This document shows, one piece after another, positions 17,237 to 24,940 of a stretch of DNA of 64,000 nt. A model generated the notes under the pieces. The model was not told the DNA's origin. It ran no database searches and worked only from the letters and a program-made list of their open reading frames with translations. Location: the NCBI RefSeq assembly GCF_006494375.1, contig NZ_VHIZ01000037.1, positions 186,001 through 250,000 on the forward strand, given 5' to 3'. Source of the DNA: Pantoea anthophila. GTDB lineage: Bacteria > Pseudomonadota > Gammaproteobacteria > Enterobacterales > Enterobacteriaceae. Every line of letters begins with the position of its first letter. Within the stretch, counting starts at the first letter, position 1. A program made the position numbers and the translations under genes.

Positions 17237-17887
17237 TCAGGCTAATTTAATGCCGCGAGCGCGCAGTGTTCTCTGATTTAGGGTCAACGCATCAATCGTT
17301 CTGTCCCGACTTGAACGAATGTGCGTGCTTACAAGAGAGCACGCGGTTTTAATGTCATCCTGCTTCAGGGCATTCACTAATATGTGATGTTCTTCCCATG
17401 CAGCCTGTTCGCTTCCACTGTCCAGCCAGCGGGCCCGTGACAGTTGCTGAAGAACATCTTTCAGGCTCTCAGTAAGAAACTTATTCGCGGCCAGGTTTGC
17501 CAGAGCAAGATGAAACTCCGTACCGGCACGGCTCATCTCCTCTTTAGACGCAAGAGTTTTGTCAGTTTCCAGAATACCGACAAGTGACTGCAATTGGTCA
17601 TCCGTAATTTTTCCTTCCGCCATACGGAGTGCAGATATCTCAAGCGCTTCGCGATAATCAAACAACTGTCGAATTTCTTCCGGCTCCACTGGTGCCGTCA
17701 TCCAGCCACGTCCCTCACGACGCAGAAGTCCCTCATTTGCCAGCCTTATGAAAGCGGCCCTGACCGGCGTCCTGGATGCGCCCAAAGCAGCTTCAGCCCA
17801 CCTTTCTGTGATGCGTTCACCTGGACTGATATCCAGATTCAAGATCATTTCTCTTAGCCGGTTTTCAACCTCTGTCTGCTGCGACAT
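17237..17887 (-). CDS. FadR-subfamily (FCD) GntR transcriptional regulator
   Basis: A regulator of 216 residues from ATG 17887 (225 from ATG 17914). The winged helix is at about 5-70 (VENRLREMILNLDISPGERI, ASRTPVRAAFIRLANEG, with RREGRGWMTAP as the wing). The FCD domain follows with DYREALEISALRMAE, GTEFHLALANLAANK and EEHHILVNALKQ. A longer open frame to 18130 is rejected because it would overlap the divergent transporter gene and its promoter. It probably controls the MFS-isochorismatase pair on the other strand. The ribosome binding site is weak at both candidate starts. Confidence 0.82.
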   Translation of the reverse strand: MSQQTEVENRLREMILNLDISPGERITERWAEAALGASRTPVRAAFIRLANEGLLRREGRGWMTAPVEPEEIRQLFDYREALEISALRMAEGKITDDQLQSLVGILETDKTLASKEEMSRAGTEFHLALANLAANKFLTESLKDVLQQLSRARWLDSGSEQAAWEEHHILVNALKQDDIKTACSLVSTHIRSSRDRTIDALTLNQRTLRARGIKLA

Positions 17888-17933
17888 ATCTCTAGTCCCA
17901 TCTTTGATTGACATCACTGAGCTCAGATCTGTA

Positions 17934-17957
17934 TGGTATCCCATTTTGGTATCCCAA
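17934..17957. promoter_or_regulatory. Direct repeats TGGTATCCCA, probable GntR operator
   Basis: TGGTATCCCA occurs at 17934-17943 and again at 17947-17956, 13 bp apart. The second is embedded in TTGGTATCCCAA, whose TTGG/CCAA ends are inverted. It lies between the regulator and the MFS gene, 20 bp before the latter. Confidence 0.5.
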
Positions 17958-17977
17958 ACAAATTCCAAGGTTGATTT

Positions 17978-19189
17978 ATGTCTGAAACGGGCAGTCCATT
18001 CTGGCATCGCAATCTCATTGTCTGCATGGTGGGATCGTTTTCTACCGTATTTGCCATGACTCTTATGCTGCCTTTTCTGCCCCTGTTCGTTGAGCAATTG
18101 GGCGTTTCCGGGCACGCGGCCATTGTGCAATGGTCTGGTATTGCCTACAGCGCAACGTTTCTGTCAGCCGGGCTCATTGCGCCCATCTGGGGTCGTCTGG
18201 GCGATCGCTATGGCCGCAAAGCCATGCTTGTCAGGGCGAGTTTCGGTATGGCGCTTATGGTTTCACTGATGGGGTTTGCCACGAATATATGGCATCTGCT
18301 GATCCTGCGGCTTCTGGTCGGGCTGGCGGGCGGATACTCTTCCGGCGCTACAATCCTTATCGCCGTACAGGCCCCCGCAAAACGTTCCGGATGGGCGCTG
18401 GGTATGATTGCCTCCGGCGTCATGGCGGGAAATCTGGCCGGACCGCTTGCAGGAGGCTGGCTTCCGCCGCTAATCGGCATCCGTACCACCTTCTGGCTCG
18501 CCGGCGCGCTTATTTTCATTGCGTTTCTGCTCACAATGCTGCTTATCCGGGAGCCGGTTAAATCCTCCGGCAAAGAAACAAATAAGGAACCTGTGAGCTG
18601 GTCACAGCTTCCCGGCAGGGCCGCTGTCATCTGCATGCTGCTGACGGGCCTGCTTCTTATGCTGGCAAACATGTCGATTGAGCCCATTATCACGGTATTT
18701 ATCCGCACTATCACGTCAGATGCGGCGACGGTCACCCATACCGCAGGGCTTGTTATGTCTGCCGCCGCGCTTGGCAGCGTTATATCTGCTTCCTGGCTGG
18801 GCCGGCTGGCAGACCGGATCGGGCACGTCCGGATAATTACCGGTGCCCTGACAGCGGCGGGACTGCTCCTGATACCGCAGGCATTTGTAACGGCGGGCTG
18901 GCAGCTTATTTTTCTGCGTTTCCTCATGGGGATCGCGCTGGGGGGGCTACTGCCCTGCATCGCAGCCGTTATCCGCAGCCGCGTACCTGAAGAGCGCGTC
19001 GGGGGGATAATGGGTTACTCCGTTTCCGCCCAGTTTATCGGACAGTTTACCGGTCCGCTATTAGGCGGATTTACGGGTGCCCATCTCGGCATGCGTTTTG
19101 TCTTTCTGGTTACCAGCCTGCTCATGCTGGCTGGCGCCGTCCTCAACTGGCGCGTTCTGCTGGAACGCAATGCCAGATCGCTTAAATAA
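17978..19189 (+). CDS. MFS drug:H+ antiporter, MdtG-like
   Basis: A 403-residue transporter with twelve predicted helices. It follows E. coli MdtG closely in the N-terminal half: WHRNLIVCMVGSF, LPFLPLFVEQLGVSGHAA, PIWGRLGDRYGRKAMLVR with the MFS loop motif, and KRSGWALGMIASGVMAGNL with the motif C-like glycine helix. MdtG confers fosfomycin and deoxycholate resistance in E. coli. Here the partner genes (GntR regulator, isochorismatase-like hydrolase 17 bp downstream) suggest a different or narrower substrate, perhaps the compound acted on by the hydrolase. It is an MdtG paralogue rather than a proven orthologue. Confidence 0.82.
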   Translation: MSETGSPFWHRNLIVCMVGSFSTVFAMTLMLPFLPLFVEQLGVSGHAAIVQWSGIAYSATFLSAGLIAPIWGRLGDRYGRKAMLVRASFGMALMVSLMGFATNIWHLLILRLLVGLAGGYSSGATILIAVQAPAKRSGWALGMIASGVMAGNLAGPLAGGWLPPLIGIRTTFWLAGALIFIAFLLTMLLIREPVKSSGKETNKEPVSWSQLPGRAAVICMLLTGLLLMLANMSIEPIITVFIRTITSDAATVTHTAGLVMSAAALGSVISASWLGRLADRIGHVRIITGALTAAGLLLIPQAFVTAGWQLIFLRFLMGIALGGLLPCIAAVIRSRVPEERVGGIMGYSVSAQFIGQFTGPLLGGFTGAHLGMRFVFLVTSLLMLAGAVLNWRVLLERNARSLK

Positions 19190-19206
19190 TTTCTCTGGAG
19201 ATTTAA

Positions 19207-19809
19207 ATGTCTACTATTAAAAAATTTGAACCCGTTAAAAGTGTGCTCCTGATAATGGATTATCAGAATCTGATTCTGGAAAATTATCTAAGCGAGAAAA
19301 CCGCAGCGGACGTACTGGCCAGAACTGCCGCCCTGGCTGATGCAGCTCGTGAGGCAGAGATTAAGGTGATTTATGTCACAGTTGGCTTTCGCGAGGGACA
19401 TCCGGAAATCAGCAGCAAAAATGCCCTGTTTTCAGCCATTCGGGAAAACGGGCTTTTAGTAACGGGCGCCACTGAAAGTGCGATCCACCCGGACGTTTCG
19501 CCACATCCAGGCGAAACGGTCATTATCAAGCACCGTATTGGCGCCTTTAGCTTTACGGATCTGGATATGATCCTTAAAGCTAACGAAATCCAGACGCTGA
19601 TAATGGCAGGCCTGACGACGAGCGGCGTAGTGCTCAGCAGCGTCCGACAGGCCTTCGATCTGGATTTCAACCTGATAGTTGCGGCCGACTGCTGTGCAGA
19701 TGCCGACGAAGACATCCATTCAGTTCTGATCAACAACATACTGCCGCAGCATGCTGAAGTGCAGACTGCAGATAAACTGATAGAGAGAATGAGTACCGGT
19801 AAGAACTGA
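19207..19809 (+). CDS. Isochorismatase-family protein with catalytic Cys replaced
   Basis: A 200-residue isochorismatase-fold protein. The catalytic Asp is D18 in LLIMDYQN and the Lys is K108 in IIKHRIGAF. The usual nucleophile motif GxxTxxCV reads GLTTSGVV, so position 141 is Val instead of Cys. A subgroup with TSGVVLS is common in bacteria; its members may act as isochorismatase-type vinyl-ether hydrolases (which do not need Cys) or on other substrates. A conserved DCCADADEDIH follows at about 180-190. TCTGGAG precedes the start. It is co-transcribed with the MFS gene 17 bp upstream. The substrate is unknown. Confidence 0.8.
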   Translation: MSTIKKFEPVKSVLLIMDYQNLILENYLSEKTAADVLARTAALADAAREAEIKVIYVTVGFREGHPEISSKNALFSAIRENGLLVTGATESAIHPDVSPHPGETVIIKHRIGAFSFTDLDMILKANEIQTLIMAGLTTSGVVLSSVRQAFDLDFNLIVAADCCADADEDIHSVLINNILPQHAEVQTADKLIERMSTGKN

Positions 19810-19848
19810 TAGCTGATCAGTTGCCGGTCAGCTGGTCATCATTTATAG

Positions 19849-19870
19849 CAATGTCCGCTTCTCGCTCATT
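19849..19870 (+). repeat. Palindromic intergenic repeat, partial copy E (5' half)
   Basis: CAATGTCCGCTTCTCGCTCA matches the 5' half of copies B, C and D; the 3' half is missing and unrelated sequence follows directly. Confidence 0.55.
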
Positions 19871-20071
19871 GAGGTCCTTTATATTTGGGGCTTAGCCCTT
19901 CATCGTTATAGGAATCATAGGCATCTACCCACATCCTCACCAGTGTTCAGAGGATGTTAAAACGTGCAGATGTTAACTGATAACCTTCGTAGTAGTGAAG
20001 GTGAATGCCCCACATTTTGGTTTCGTAAAACCATAAAAAACTTGCCCACTAAAATAAAACATGCTAAGTGG

Positions 20072-20106
20072 TTGACATTGGTCTAAATTAGGTCTAAATT
20101 AAGACC
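20072..20106 (+). promoter_or_regulatory. Promoter and operator of the toxin-antitoxin operon
   Basis: TTGACA (20072-20077) and TAAATT (20095-20100) are spaced 17 bp. The 11-bp unit GGTCTAAATTA is repeated in tandem at 20080-20090 and 20091-20101, and the second unit forms an inverted repeat with AGACC at 20102-20106. Repeats over the -10 box fit autorepression by an antitoxin or antitoxin-toxin complex. The start codon is 165 bp further on, so the leader is long. Confidence 0.5.
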
Positions 20107-20270
20107 ACCTTCGGGTAACCCCATGCGGATGGGGTCACAATATGATGATTAAACTAAAAGCGGCTTAAGTGCCGATGATTTGTTGACCACTTAGCGTCAG
20201 CACGGAGTTAAATGATACTCAAATGAAATGAGTTGCTTCGTTAAATAGAGGTTTATTAAGAGGAAAGACT

Positions 20271-20498
20271 ATGAGAGTCGAAACCATTAGTTATCTGAAA
20301 AAGCACGCCGCGGTGCTTGATCTTGCAGAGCCATTATTGGTCACACAAAACGGTGTGCCCGCTTATGTTGTTGAGTCGTATGAAGAGCGCTTGAAAAGAG
20401 ATAATGCAATCGCATTGCTGAAACTCTTAACTATCTCTGAAAAGGACAAAAGCGAGGGACGCACGTATAGTCGTGACCAGTTAATGGCAAGTCTTTAA
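20271..20498 (+). CDS. Type II antitoxin, Phd/YefM-like
   Basis: A 75-residue protein. The N-terminal half ([36 protein letters not shown]) is the Phd/YefM DNA-binding fold, in which a strand motif for a 'prevent-host-death' dimer is followed by a helix. The charged C-terminal half ([17 protein letters not shown]) should be the disordered toxin-wrapping tail. AAGAGGAAA is a strong ribosome binding site. It precedes a RelE/ParE-type toxin by 23 bp. The antitoxin would neutralise the toxin and repress the operon through the repeats at 20080-20106. Confidence 0.85.
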   Translation: MRVETISYLKKHAAVLDLAEPLLVTQNGVPAYVVESYEERLKRDNAIALLKLLTISEKDKSEGRTYSRDQLMASL

Positions 20499-20521
20499 TA
20501 CTTGCTATGACTGGAGGGCAC

Positions 20522-20869
20522 ATGCCTAAAAGCAACACAAAAAAAGGTGTTATTTACACCGAAACGTTCAAACTCACTGCTCGCAATCTTTTGAATTTTC
20601 TTTCGACCAGTGTTGAAGAGCCAAAAGAAGTACTTAATAAACAACTCGATGAATTTGAAAAGAAAGTTGATGTTTTCCCTGAGAGCTGTCAGTTTTCACC
20701 TGACTTGCTTGAATTAGGCTGTGACCGTTATCGTGAATGTATTACCAGGGATGGTTATCGCATCCTTTACTCCTACGATACAGAACAGGAGGAACTAACT
20801 GCCCATGTCATTCTTGGCAAGCGACAGTCAGTCCTTCAGTGTCTTTTCGAGAGACTAATCGCTTTGTAA
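20522..20869 (+). CDS. Type II toxin, RelE/ParE superfamily
   Basis: A 115-residue toxin of the RelE/ParE fold: a long helical hairpin (AR and EEPKEVLNKQLDEFEKKV region, about 15-50), then CDRYRECITRDGYRILYSYD and AHVILGKRQSV, where the beta-sheet core and the basic C-terminus lie. ATG 20522 is preferred because GGAGG is placed 4 bases upstream; a frame from 20507 would contain that site. Known members cleave mRNA on the ribosome or inhibit gyrase; sequence alone does not decide which. It forms a stabilisation module beside a recombinase gene. Confidence 0.82.
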   Translation: MPKSNTKKGVIYTETFKLTARNLLNFLSTSVEEPKEVLNKQLDEFEKKVDVFPESCQFSPDLLELGCDRYRECITRDGYRILYSYDTEQEELTAHVILGKRQSVLQCLFERLIAL

Positions 20870-20882
20870 AAGCAGATGAATG

Positions 20883-20908
20883 AAGCCACTTTAGTGGCTT
20901 TAATTTTA
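20883..20908 (+). terminator. Rho-independent terminator of the toxin-antitoxin operon
   Basis: AAGCCAC-TTTA-GTGGCTT is a perfect 7-bp stem with tetraloop, followed by TAATTTTAT, 13 bp after the toxin stop. Confidence 0.8.
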
Positions 20909-21049
20909 TCTGCGATTTTTTACCAGCCGATTGTTAACTTGAGTAGACCTTCTATCGGGTGATTCGTCATGCCGCTCCGCATTGGTAGACGGATTTCGCT
21001 CATAAGGGACAACCATACTCAAATCTCCCACATTGCAGGAGATTTGGGT

Positions 21050-21652
21050 ATGAACACGTCACCGTGGAACAAAGACCGTATCATAGGCCAAAAAAGACCA
21101 CTTCAGATATCTCATATCTGGGGGATCCGAATCCGGCTTGAACTGGAAGGTAAAACGCGCGATTTAGCTCTATTCAATATGGCCTTGGACAGTAAGCTAC
21201 GAGGCTGTGATCTGGTCAAACTCAAAGTATCTGATGTTGCATATGGTAGCTCTGTTTCAAGCAGAGCTACGGTGTTGCAACAGAAAACCGGTAGCCCTGT
21301 GCAGTTTGAGATAACCAAAGGGACAAGAGAAGCTGTTGCTGCATTGATAAAGCTTGGCAATTTGCATAGTAAAGACTTCTTGTTTCGATCTAGGGTCGGA
21401 ACTAACCAGCACATTTCAACCCGCCAATACAACCGAATCTTTCATGGGTGGATAGAAAAGCTTGGTCTCGAAGATTCACTTTACAGCACACATTCCATGA
21501 GAAGAACAAAACCTTACCTGATCTACAAGAAAACCAAGAATCTCAGGGTGATCCAACTTCTGTTGGGTCATAAGAAACTGGAAAGCACAGTCCGTTATCT
21601 GGGCATTGAAGTCGATGATGCGTTAGAGATCTCTGAATCGATTGAAGTCTAA
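21050..21652 (+). CDS. Short tyrosine recombinase / integrase
   Basis: A 200-residue tyrosine recombinase. All active-site residues are present: R51 (SKLRGCDLVKLK), H148 and R151 (THSMRRT), H174 (LLLGHKKLEST) and the nucleophile Y183 (VRYLG). There is only about 40 residues before the catalytic domain, so the usual core-binding domain is very short. Compact enzymes of this type occur on plasmids and genomic islands. ATG 21050 is supported by AGGAG about 8 bases upstream; the frame extends further up to 20969 without a ribosome binding site. No attachment site duplication was found. It follows the toxin-antitoxin pair, marking the mobile part of the accessory region. Confidence 0.83.
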   Translation: MNTSPWNKDRIIGQKRPLQISHIWGIRIRLELEGKTRDLALFNMALDSKLRGCDLVKLKVSDVAYGSSVSSRATVLQQKTGSPVQFEITKGTREAVAALIKLGNLHSKDFLFRSRVGTNQHISTRQYNRIFHGWIEKLGLEDSLYSTHSMRRTKPYLIYKKTKNLRVIQLLLGHKKLESTVRYLGIEVDDALEISESIEV

Positions 21653-21660
21653 GGTTGTCA

Positions 21661-21700
21661 GGGCTGCAACAGCAGCCCTGTGCCAGAAGCAGACGTTAAC
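21661..21700 (+). repeat. Hairpin plus palindromic repeat partial copy F (3' half)
   Basis: GGGCTGC-AACA-GCAGCCC (21661-21678) is a perfect 7-bp stem-loop just after the recombinase. It is followed by TGTGCCAGAAGCAGACGTTA, which matches the 3' half of the dispersed repeat. There is no T-run, so terminator function is doubtful. Confidence 0.5.
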
Positions 21701-21795
21701 AACGACTATAGACACCTACACTGTTATGTTAAATATAAGTGCTGGACATACCCCGAAGAGGAAGAAGCCACCTCATGGTAGCAGCCAGCTAATTA

Positions 21796-22107
21796 CTACA
21801 AAGGGGATACGGTTTGGACGTCATGCTGGAAGACGTAAGGATCGGATAGCAGCTCAAATTGCTCGTCGTCCGGATAGGTAACTGCAATCTGGTACTGTTC
21901 GCCTGCGAATGCTTTCACTGCCTCAAGATCTTTCCAGAATGTTGCCAGGAAGAAATGCTCCCATTCACCCTGCATCTCTCTGCGTACGTATGCCCCAAGA
22001 TTTCCTGGTGTCCTCTCTGAATGTTCAACCCCGGTTTTTTGCAAATGGTTTGCAAAGCCTTCTGCATGCTTGACCGGTACGCATCCGTGCCATGTTCTTA
22101 CAATCAT
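21796..22107 (-). CDS. Antibiotic biosynthesis monooxygenase-like (ABM fold) protein
   Basis: A 103-residue single-domain protein with the dimeric alpha-beta barrel plan of ABM proteins. It starts with strand MIVRTWHGCVP, then the helix HAEGFANHLQKTGV, GNLGAYVRREM and FFLATFWKDLEAVKAFAGE, the characteristic FWxxxEAxxxF end. Members include quinol monooxygenases and many stress-related proteins without known substrate. No metal or haem ligand can be named. It is a lone gene in the accessory region. Confidence 0.72.
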   Translation of the reverse strand: MIVRTWHGCVPVKHAEGFANHLQKTGVEHSERTPGNLGAYVRREMQGEWEHFFLATFWKDLEAVKAFAGEQYQIAVTYPDDEQFELLSDPYVFQHDVQTVSPL

Positions 22108-22256
22108 GTTTCTATCCTAATGTTTTGTAGGAATTTTTAACATAACATATGTGTGGAAGGAGATGTGATTCGTGATCGTAGTCTTATGTCAAATCAGAGT
22201 ATCCGAGCATTATGGATAGCGATACTGGAAAATGCGTGGGAACAGACTCTCTGGTT

Positions 22257-22673
22257 TTATCGGAGAGGCTTTTTCATTGAAGGTGATGCGTGAGTCACAA
22301 AACCATTCCGTTCATAAAAGGGTATCGCCTGCTGTCGGGCATCGAGGAACACGAAGTTCATATTCCTGCTTTCTGATTCAGTAGTGGCAAAATCCAGCAG
22401 TTTTTTCCCTATCCCCGTGCTTCTTGATGCCTCATCTACGACCAAATCATCAATATGGAGATGTAATCCTCTGGCCAGAGTATGAACGGGACGGAAGCCC
22501 ATCAGGCCAAGCATTTTCTCATTATCAAATGCGCCAACAAGCTCATAACCGTTCATGGTCTGAATTCTGACGCTTTCGATAAATTTCTCTTTGGAGATAT
22601 TCCGTAGCTGTGAAATCAGACTGTAAGCATGATCCCATTCAAGCGGCAGTAATTTTCTGATTGAGATGTTCAT
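22257..22673 (-). CDS. GNAT-family N-acetyltransferase
   Basis: A 138-residue GNAT protein. Motif A, which binds acetyl-CoA, reads DDLVVDEASRSTGIGKKLL, with the R-x-x-G-x-G/A loop; motif B follows with QAIPFYERNGF. The N-terminal LLPLEWDHAYSLISQL helices form the variable acceptor side. It acetylates an amine on a small molecule or protein; the acceptor cannot be predicted. It is monocistronic and complete, unlike the unrelated GNAT remnant at 14349-14474. Confidence 0.85.
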   Translation of the reverse strand: MNISIRKLLPLEWDHAYSLISQLRNISKEKFIESVRIQTMNGYELVGAFDNEKMLGLMGFRPVHTLARGLHLHIDDLVVDEASRSTGIGKKLLDFATTESESRNMNFVFLDARQQAIPFYERNGFVTHASPSMKKPLR

Positions 22674-22781
22674 AGTGCCCTCATTTCCATATAGGTTTCT
22701 GATTTTATAAGCCTATAAGGCATGATTCGCAACAGAGATGCTATGTTCAGCAGAGTGAACAAACTCAGTCGTCATCAGTTA

Positions 22782-22812
22782 AACGTCCGCTCTTCGCTCA
22801 AAGCAGACTTTC
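22782..22812 (+). repeat. Palindromic intergenic repeat, partial copy G (5' half)
   Basis: AACGTCCGCTCTTCGCTCAA followed by AGCAGACTTT matches the 5' half and middle arm of copies B-D; the 3' half is not present. Confidence 0.5.
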
Positions 22813-22935
22813 GTCACCTGAAACCACCACAAGCCTTAAAACACCCGCTTTAGTTGACACTAAACGCAACTGCTCGCCTGCCGGGAAGCCGTGACTTGGC
22901 AAGCCGTCAGCCTGAGGCACTGAACAGCACGCAAT

Positions 22936-22971
22936 AAAAAAGCCCGCGCAGGGTGACCCGCGCGGGCTTTT
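22936..22971 (-). terminator. Terminator downstream of mqo
   Basis: The stem GCCCGCGC (22942-22949) pairs with GCGCGGGC (22960-22967) around a 10-base loop. A-runs on the left give a T-run on the minus strand after mqo. CTTTT on the other side may also serve rightward transcripts. Confidence 0.85.
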
Positions 22972-22986
22972 CACATCAGGACGCGA

Positions 22987-24636
22987 TTACAGCGCCATGT
23001 CGTGTTTGGCTGAAGGCGCTGCCTGCTCAGGCTGAGCCGCTGGCGCCGGTGCTGATTTGCCATCCATGTTGATCACAGGCGGCGTGGTCAGCTGCAGGGT
23101 TGCCGCAGTGTCATTCCAAACCTGCTGCAGCAACGGCACGTTGTCGTTCAGCTTCTGGCCATAACCAGGGATCATTTTGTGGATCTTGGCCTGCCACTCT
23201 GCTGACTTAAACTCTTCCGGGAACAGTTTCTGCATCACGCTTAACGCGATAGGAGCAGCGGTTGACGCGCCCGGCGACGCACCCAGCAGGGCTGCGACAG
23301 TTTTCTGCTGATCGGTCACAATTTCTGTACCCAGTTTCAGCACGCCGCCTTTCTCAGCATCTTTCTTGATGATCTGAACACGCTGACCGGCCTGAATCAG
23401 TTTCCAGTCCTCTTTCTTCGCGTCCGGATAGTACTCTCTCAGCGCGTCGAAGCGATCTTCATCACTCAGCATCACCTGACCGATCAGGTATTTCACCAGG
23501 TCAAAGTTATCGATACCGACATCGGTCATTGGCACGATGTTGTGGGTCGTGGTGGTGCTCAGCAGGTCAAACAGCGAGCCGTTTTTCAGGAACTTGGTAG
23601 AGAAGGTCGCAAACGGTCCGAACAGCACGACGCGCTTGCCATCCAGATAACGGGTATCCAGATGCGGAACAGACATCGGTGGTGCACCGGTGGAAGCCTG
23701 ACCATAGACTTTCGCCAGGTGACGATTCGCAATCGCGCTGTTTTCGGTCACGAGGAACGAGCCGCCAACCGGGAAGCCCGCATAGTTGTCCGCTTCCGGG
23801 ATGCCGGTTTTCTGCAGTAACTTCAGCGCGCCGCCACCGGCACCGATAAAGACATATTTCGCATCGACCGCGCGCTCGCTGCCATTTTTGACATCTTTGA
23901 TGGTGACGTGCCAGGAATTGTCGCCGTTGCGCTTGAACTCGGTGACTTCAGATGAGGTTTCCAGACGGAAGTTGTTATTCTTCTTCAGGCTGCCGATCAG
24001 CTGACGGGTAATTTCACCGTAGTTAACATCGGTGCCGACCGGGGTCCAGGTTGCCGCGACTTTCTGCTGCGGATCACGACCTTCCATGACCAGCGGCGCC
24101 CACTGTTCGATCTGCTTGTGATCGGTGGAGAATTTCATGCCCTGGAACAGCGCGGTTTTCTGCAGTGCAGCATAGCGCTTGGTCAGGAAGTCGACGTTGT
24201 CGCCCCAGACGAAGCTCATGTGTGGTGTAGAGTTGATGAAAGAGCGCGGATCGTGCATCACGCCCTCTTTGACCTGTGCGGTCCAGAACTGGCGTGAAAC
24301 CATAAAGGCTTCGTTAATTTCCAGCGCTTTGGACACGTCGATAGAGCCATCTTTACGCTCAGGCGTGTAGTTCAGCTCCATGTTGGCAGAGTGACCAGTA
24401 CCGGCGTTGTTCCAGCCGTTTGAGGATTCCAGCGCCACGCCATCCAGCTTCTCAACCATGATCTGTTTCCAGCTAGGCTGCAGCTCTTCCAGCATGGTGC
24501 CCATGGAGGCGCTCATGATACCGCCGCCAATTAACAGAACATCGGTTTTTTCTGGTGAGGTTTCAGCGTGAAGTGCGGATGAAACTAACAGGGCCGCAAG
24601 AGACAGCGCGGGAATAACTTTTTGTGAATTCATCAT
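22987..24636 (-). CDS. mqo: Malate:quinone oxidoreductase
   Basis: A 549-residue FAD-dependent enzyme that oxidises malate to oxaloacetate and passes electrons to the quinone pool at the membrane. It aligns with E. coli Mqo throughout: the FAD fingerprint [63 protein letters not shown] and [12 protein letters not shown], and a C-terminal DMAL. Like the E. coli protein, its first 25 residues are signal-like ([20 protein letters not shown], ending ALHAE). It sits next to dcuSR and the fumarate genes, so malate made by fumarase can enter the respiratory chain here. Two adjacent start ATGs cannot be separated. Confidence 0.96.
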   Translation of the reverse strand: MMNSQKVIPALSLAALLVSSALHAETSPEKTDVLLIGGGIMSASMGTMLEELQPSWKQIMVEKLDGVALESSNGWNNAGTGHSANMELNYTPERKDGSIDVSKALEINEAFMVSRQFWTAQVKEGVMHDPRSFINSTPHMSFVWGDNVDFLTKRYAALQKTALFQGMKFSTDHKQIEQWAPLVMEGRDPQQKVAATWTPVGTDVNYGEITRQLIGSLKKNNNFRLETSSEVTEFKRNGDNSWHVTIKDVKNGSERAVDAKYVFIGAGGGALKLLQKTGIPEADNYAGFPVGGSFLVTENSAIANRHLAKVYGQASTGAPPMSVPHLDTRYLDGKRVVLFGPFATFSTKFLKNGSLFDLLSTTTTHNIVPMTDVGIDNFDLVKYLIGQVMLSDEDRFDALREYYPDAKKEDWKLIQAGQRVQIIKKDAEKGGVLKLGTEIVTDQQKTVAALLGASPGASTAAPIALSVMQKLFPEEFKSAEWQAKIHKMIPGYGQKLNDNVPLLQQVWNDTAATLQLTTPPVINMDGKSAPAPAAQPEQAAPSAKHDMAL

Positions 24637-24940
24637 TTTAATCTACAGCTCGGACCGTACTGGTTAAAAAAAGTCCTCAAAGTTTAAAATAATGTTATTT
24701 ACGAGTTAATGCGAAATTAGTTATAAAATTAAAAATAGCAATTTAGCCTTAATTTAATTACAAAAGGCTTACTTTATTGATCGATTATTTTAACCACACA
24801 TTAAGGGTGTCCTTTGAATTATACAATCCCCTAACACAAATATTCTTACTGAAACCGACGGCGGTCAGGCCGCTAAAACTGTACTGATGCGGCGAGTTAG
24901 CGTATGTTTCCCGGCGATCTCCCATCCGTACTGAAAGCCT
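24637..24940. promoter_or_regulatory. Divergent promoter region mqo / dcuS
   Basis: This 304-bp, strongly A+T-rich gap must hold the promoters of mqo (leftward) and dcuSR (rightward). I see no site that matches a known consensus well enough to name. Confidence 0.4.

Larger units (their letters stand above)
19810..20270. other. Intergenic region with partial repeat and toxin-antitoxin promoter
   Basis: This 461-bp gap carries partial repeat copy E (19849-19870) and the promoter/operator of the toxin-antitoxin pair (20072-20106). A 10-bp perfect inverted repeat, GCTAAGTGGT at 20063-20072 and ACCACTTAGC at 20086+100 (20186-20195), brackets the promoter. No coding frame is credible. Confidence 0.45.
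22674..22986. other. Intergenic region, right edge of the accessory block
   Basis: This 313-bp stretch carries repeat copy G, a promoter for the acetyltransferase and the mqo terminator. To its right, gene content becomes core-like and repeat copies stop. Confidence 0.45.

Noticed and set aside
20063..20195. Inverted repeat GCTAAGTGGT/ACCACTTAGC as ends of an insertion sequence
   Set aside because: Only about 130 bp are enclosed, with no transposase and no target-site duplication; it more likely belongs to the toxin-antitoxin control region.
10853..22812. Repeat family as a CRISPR array
   Set aside because: Copies are kilobases apart, palindromic and separated by genes, with no regular spacers and no cas genes.
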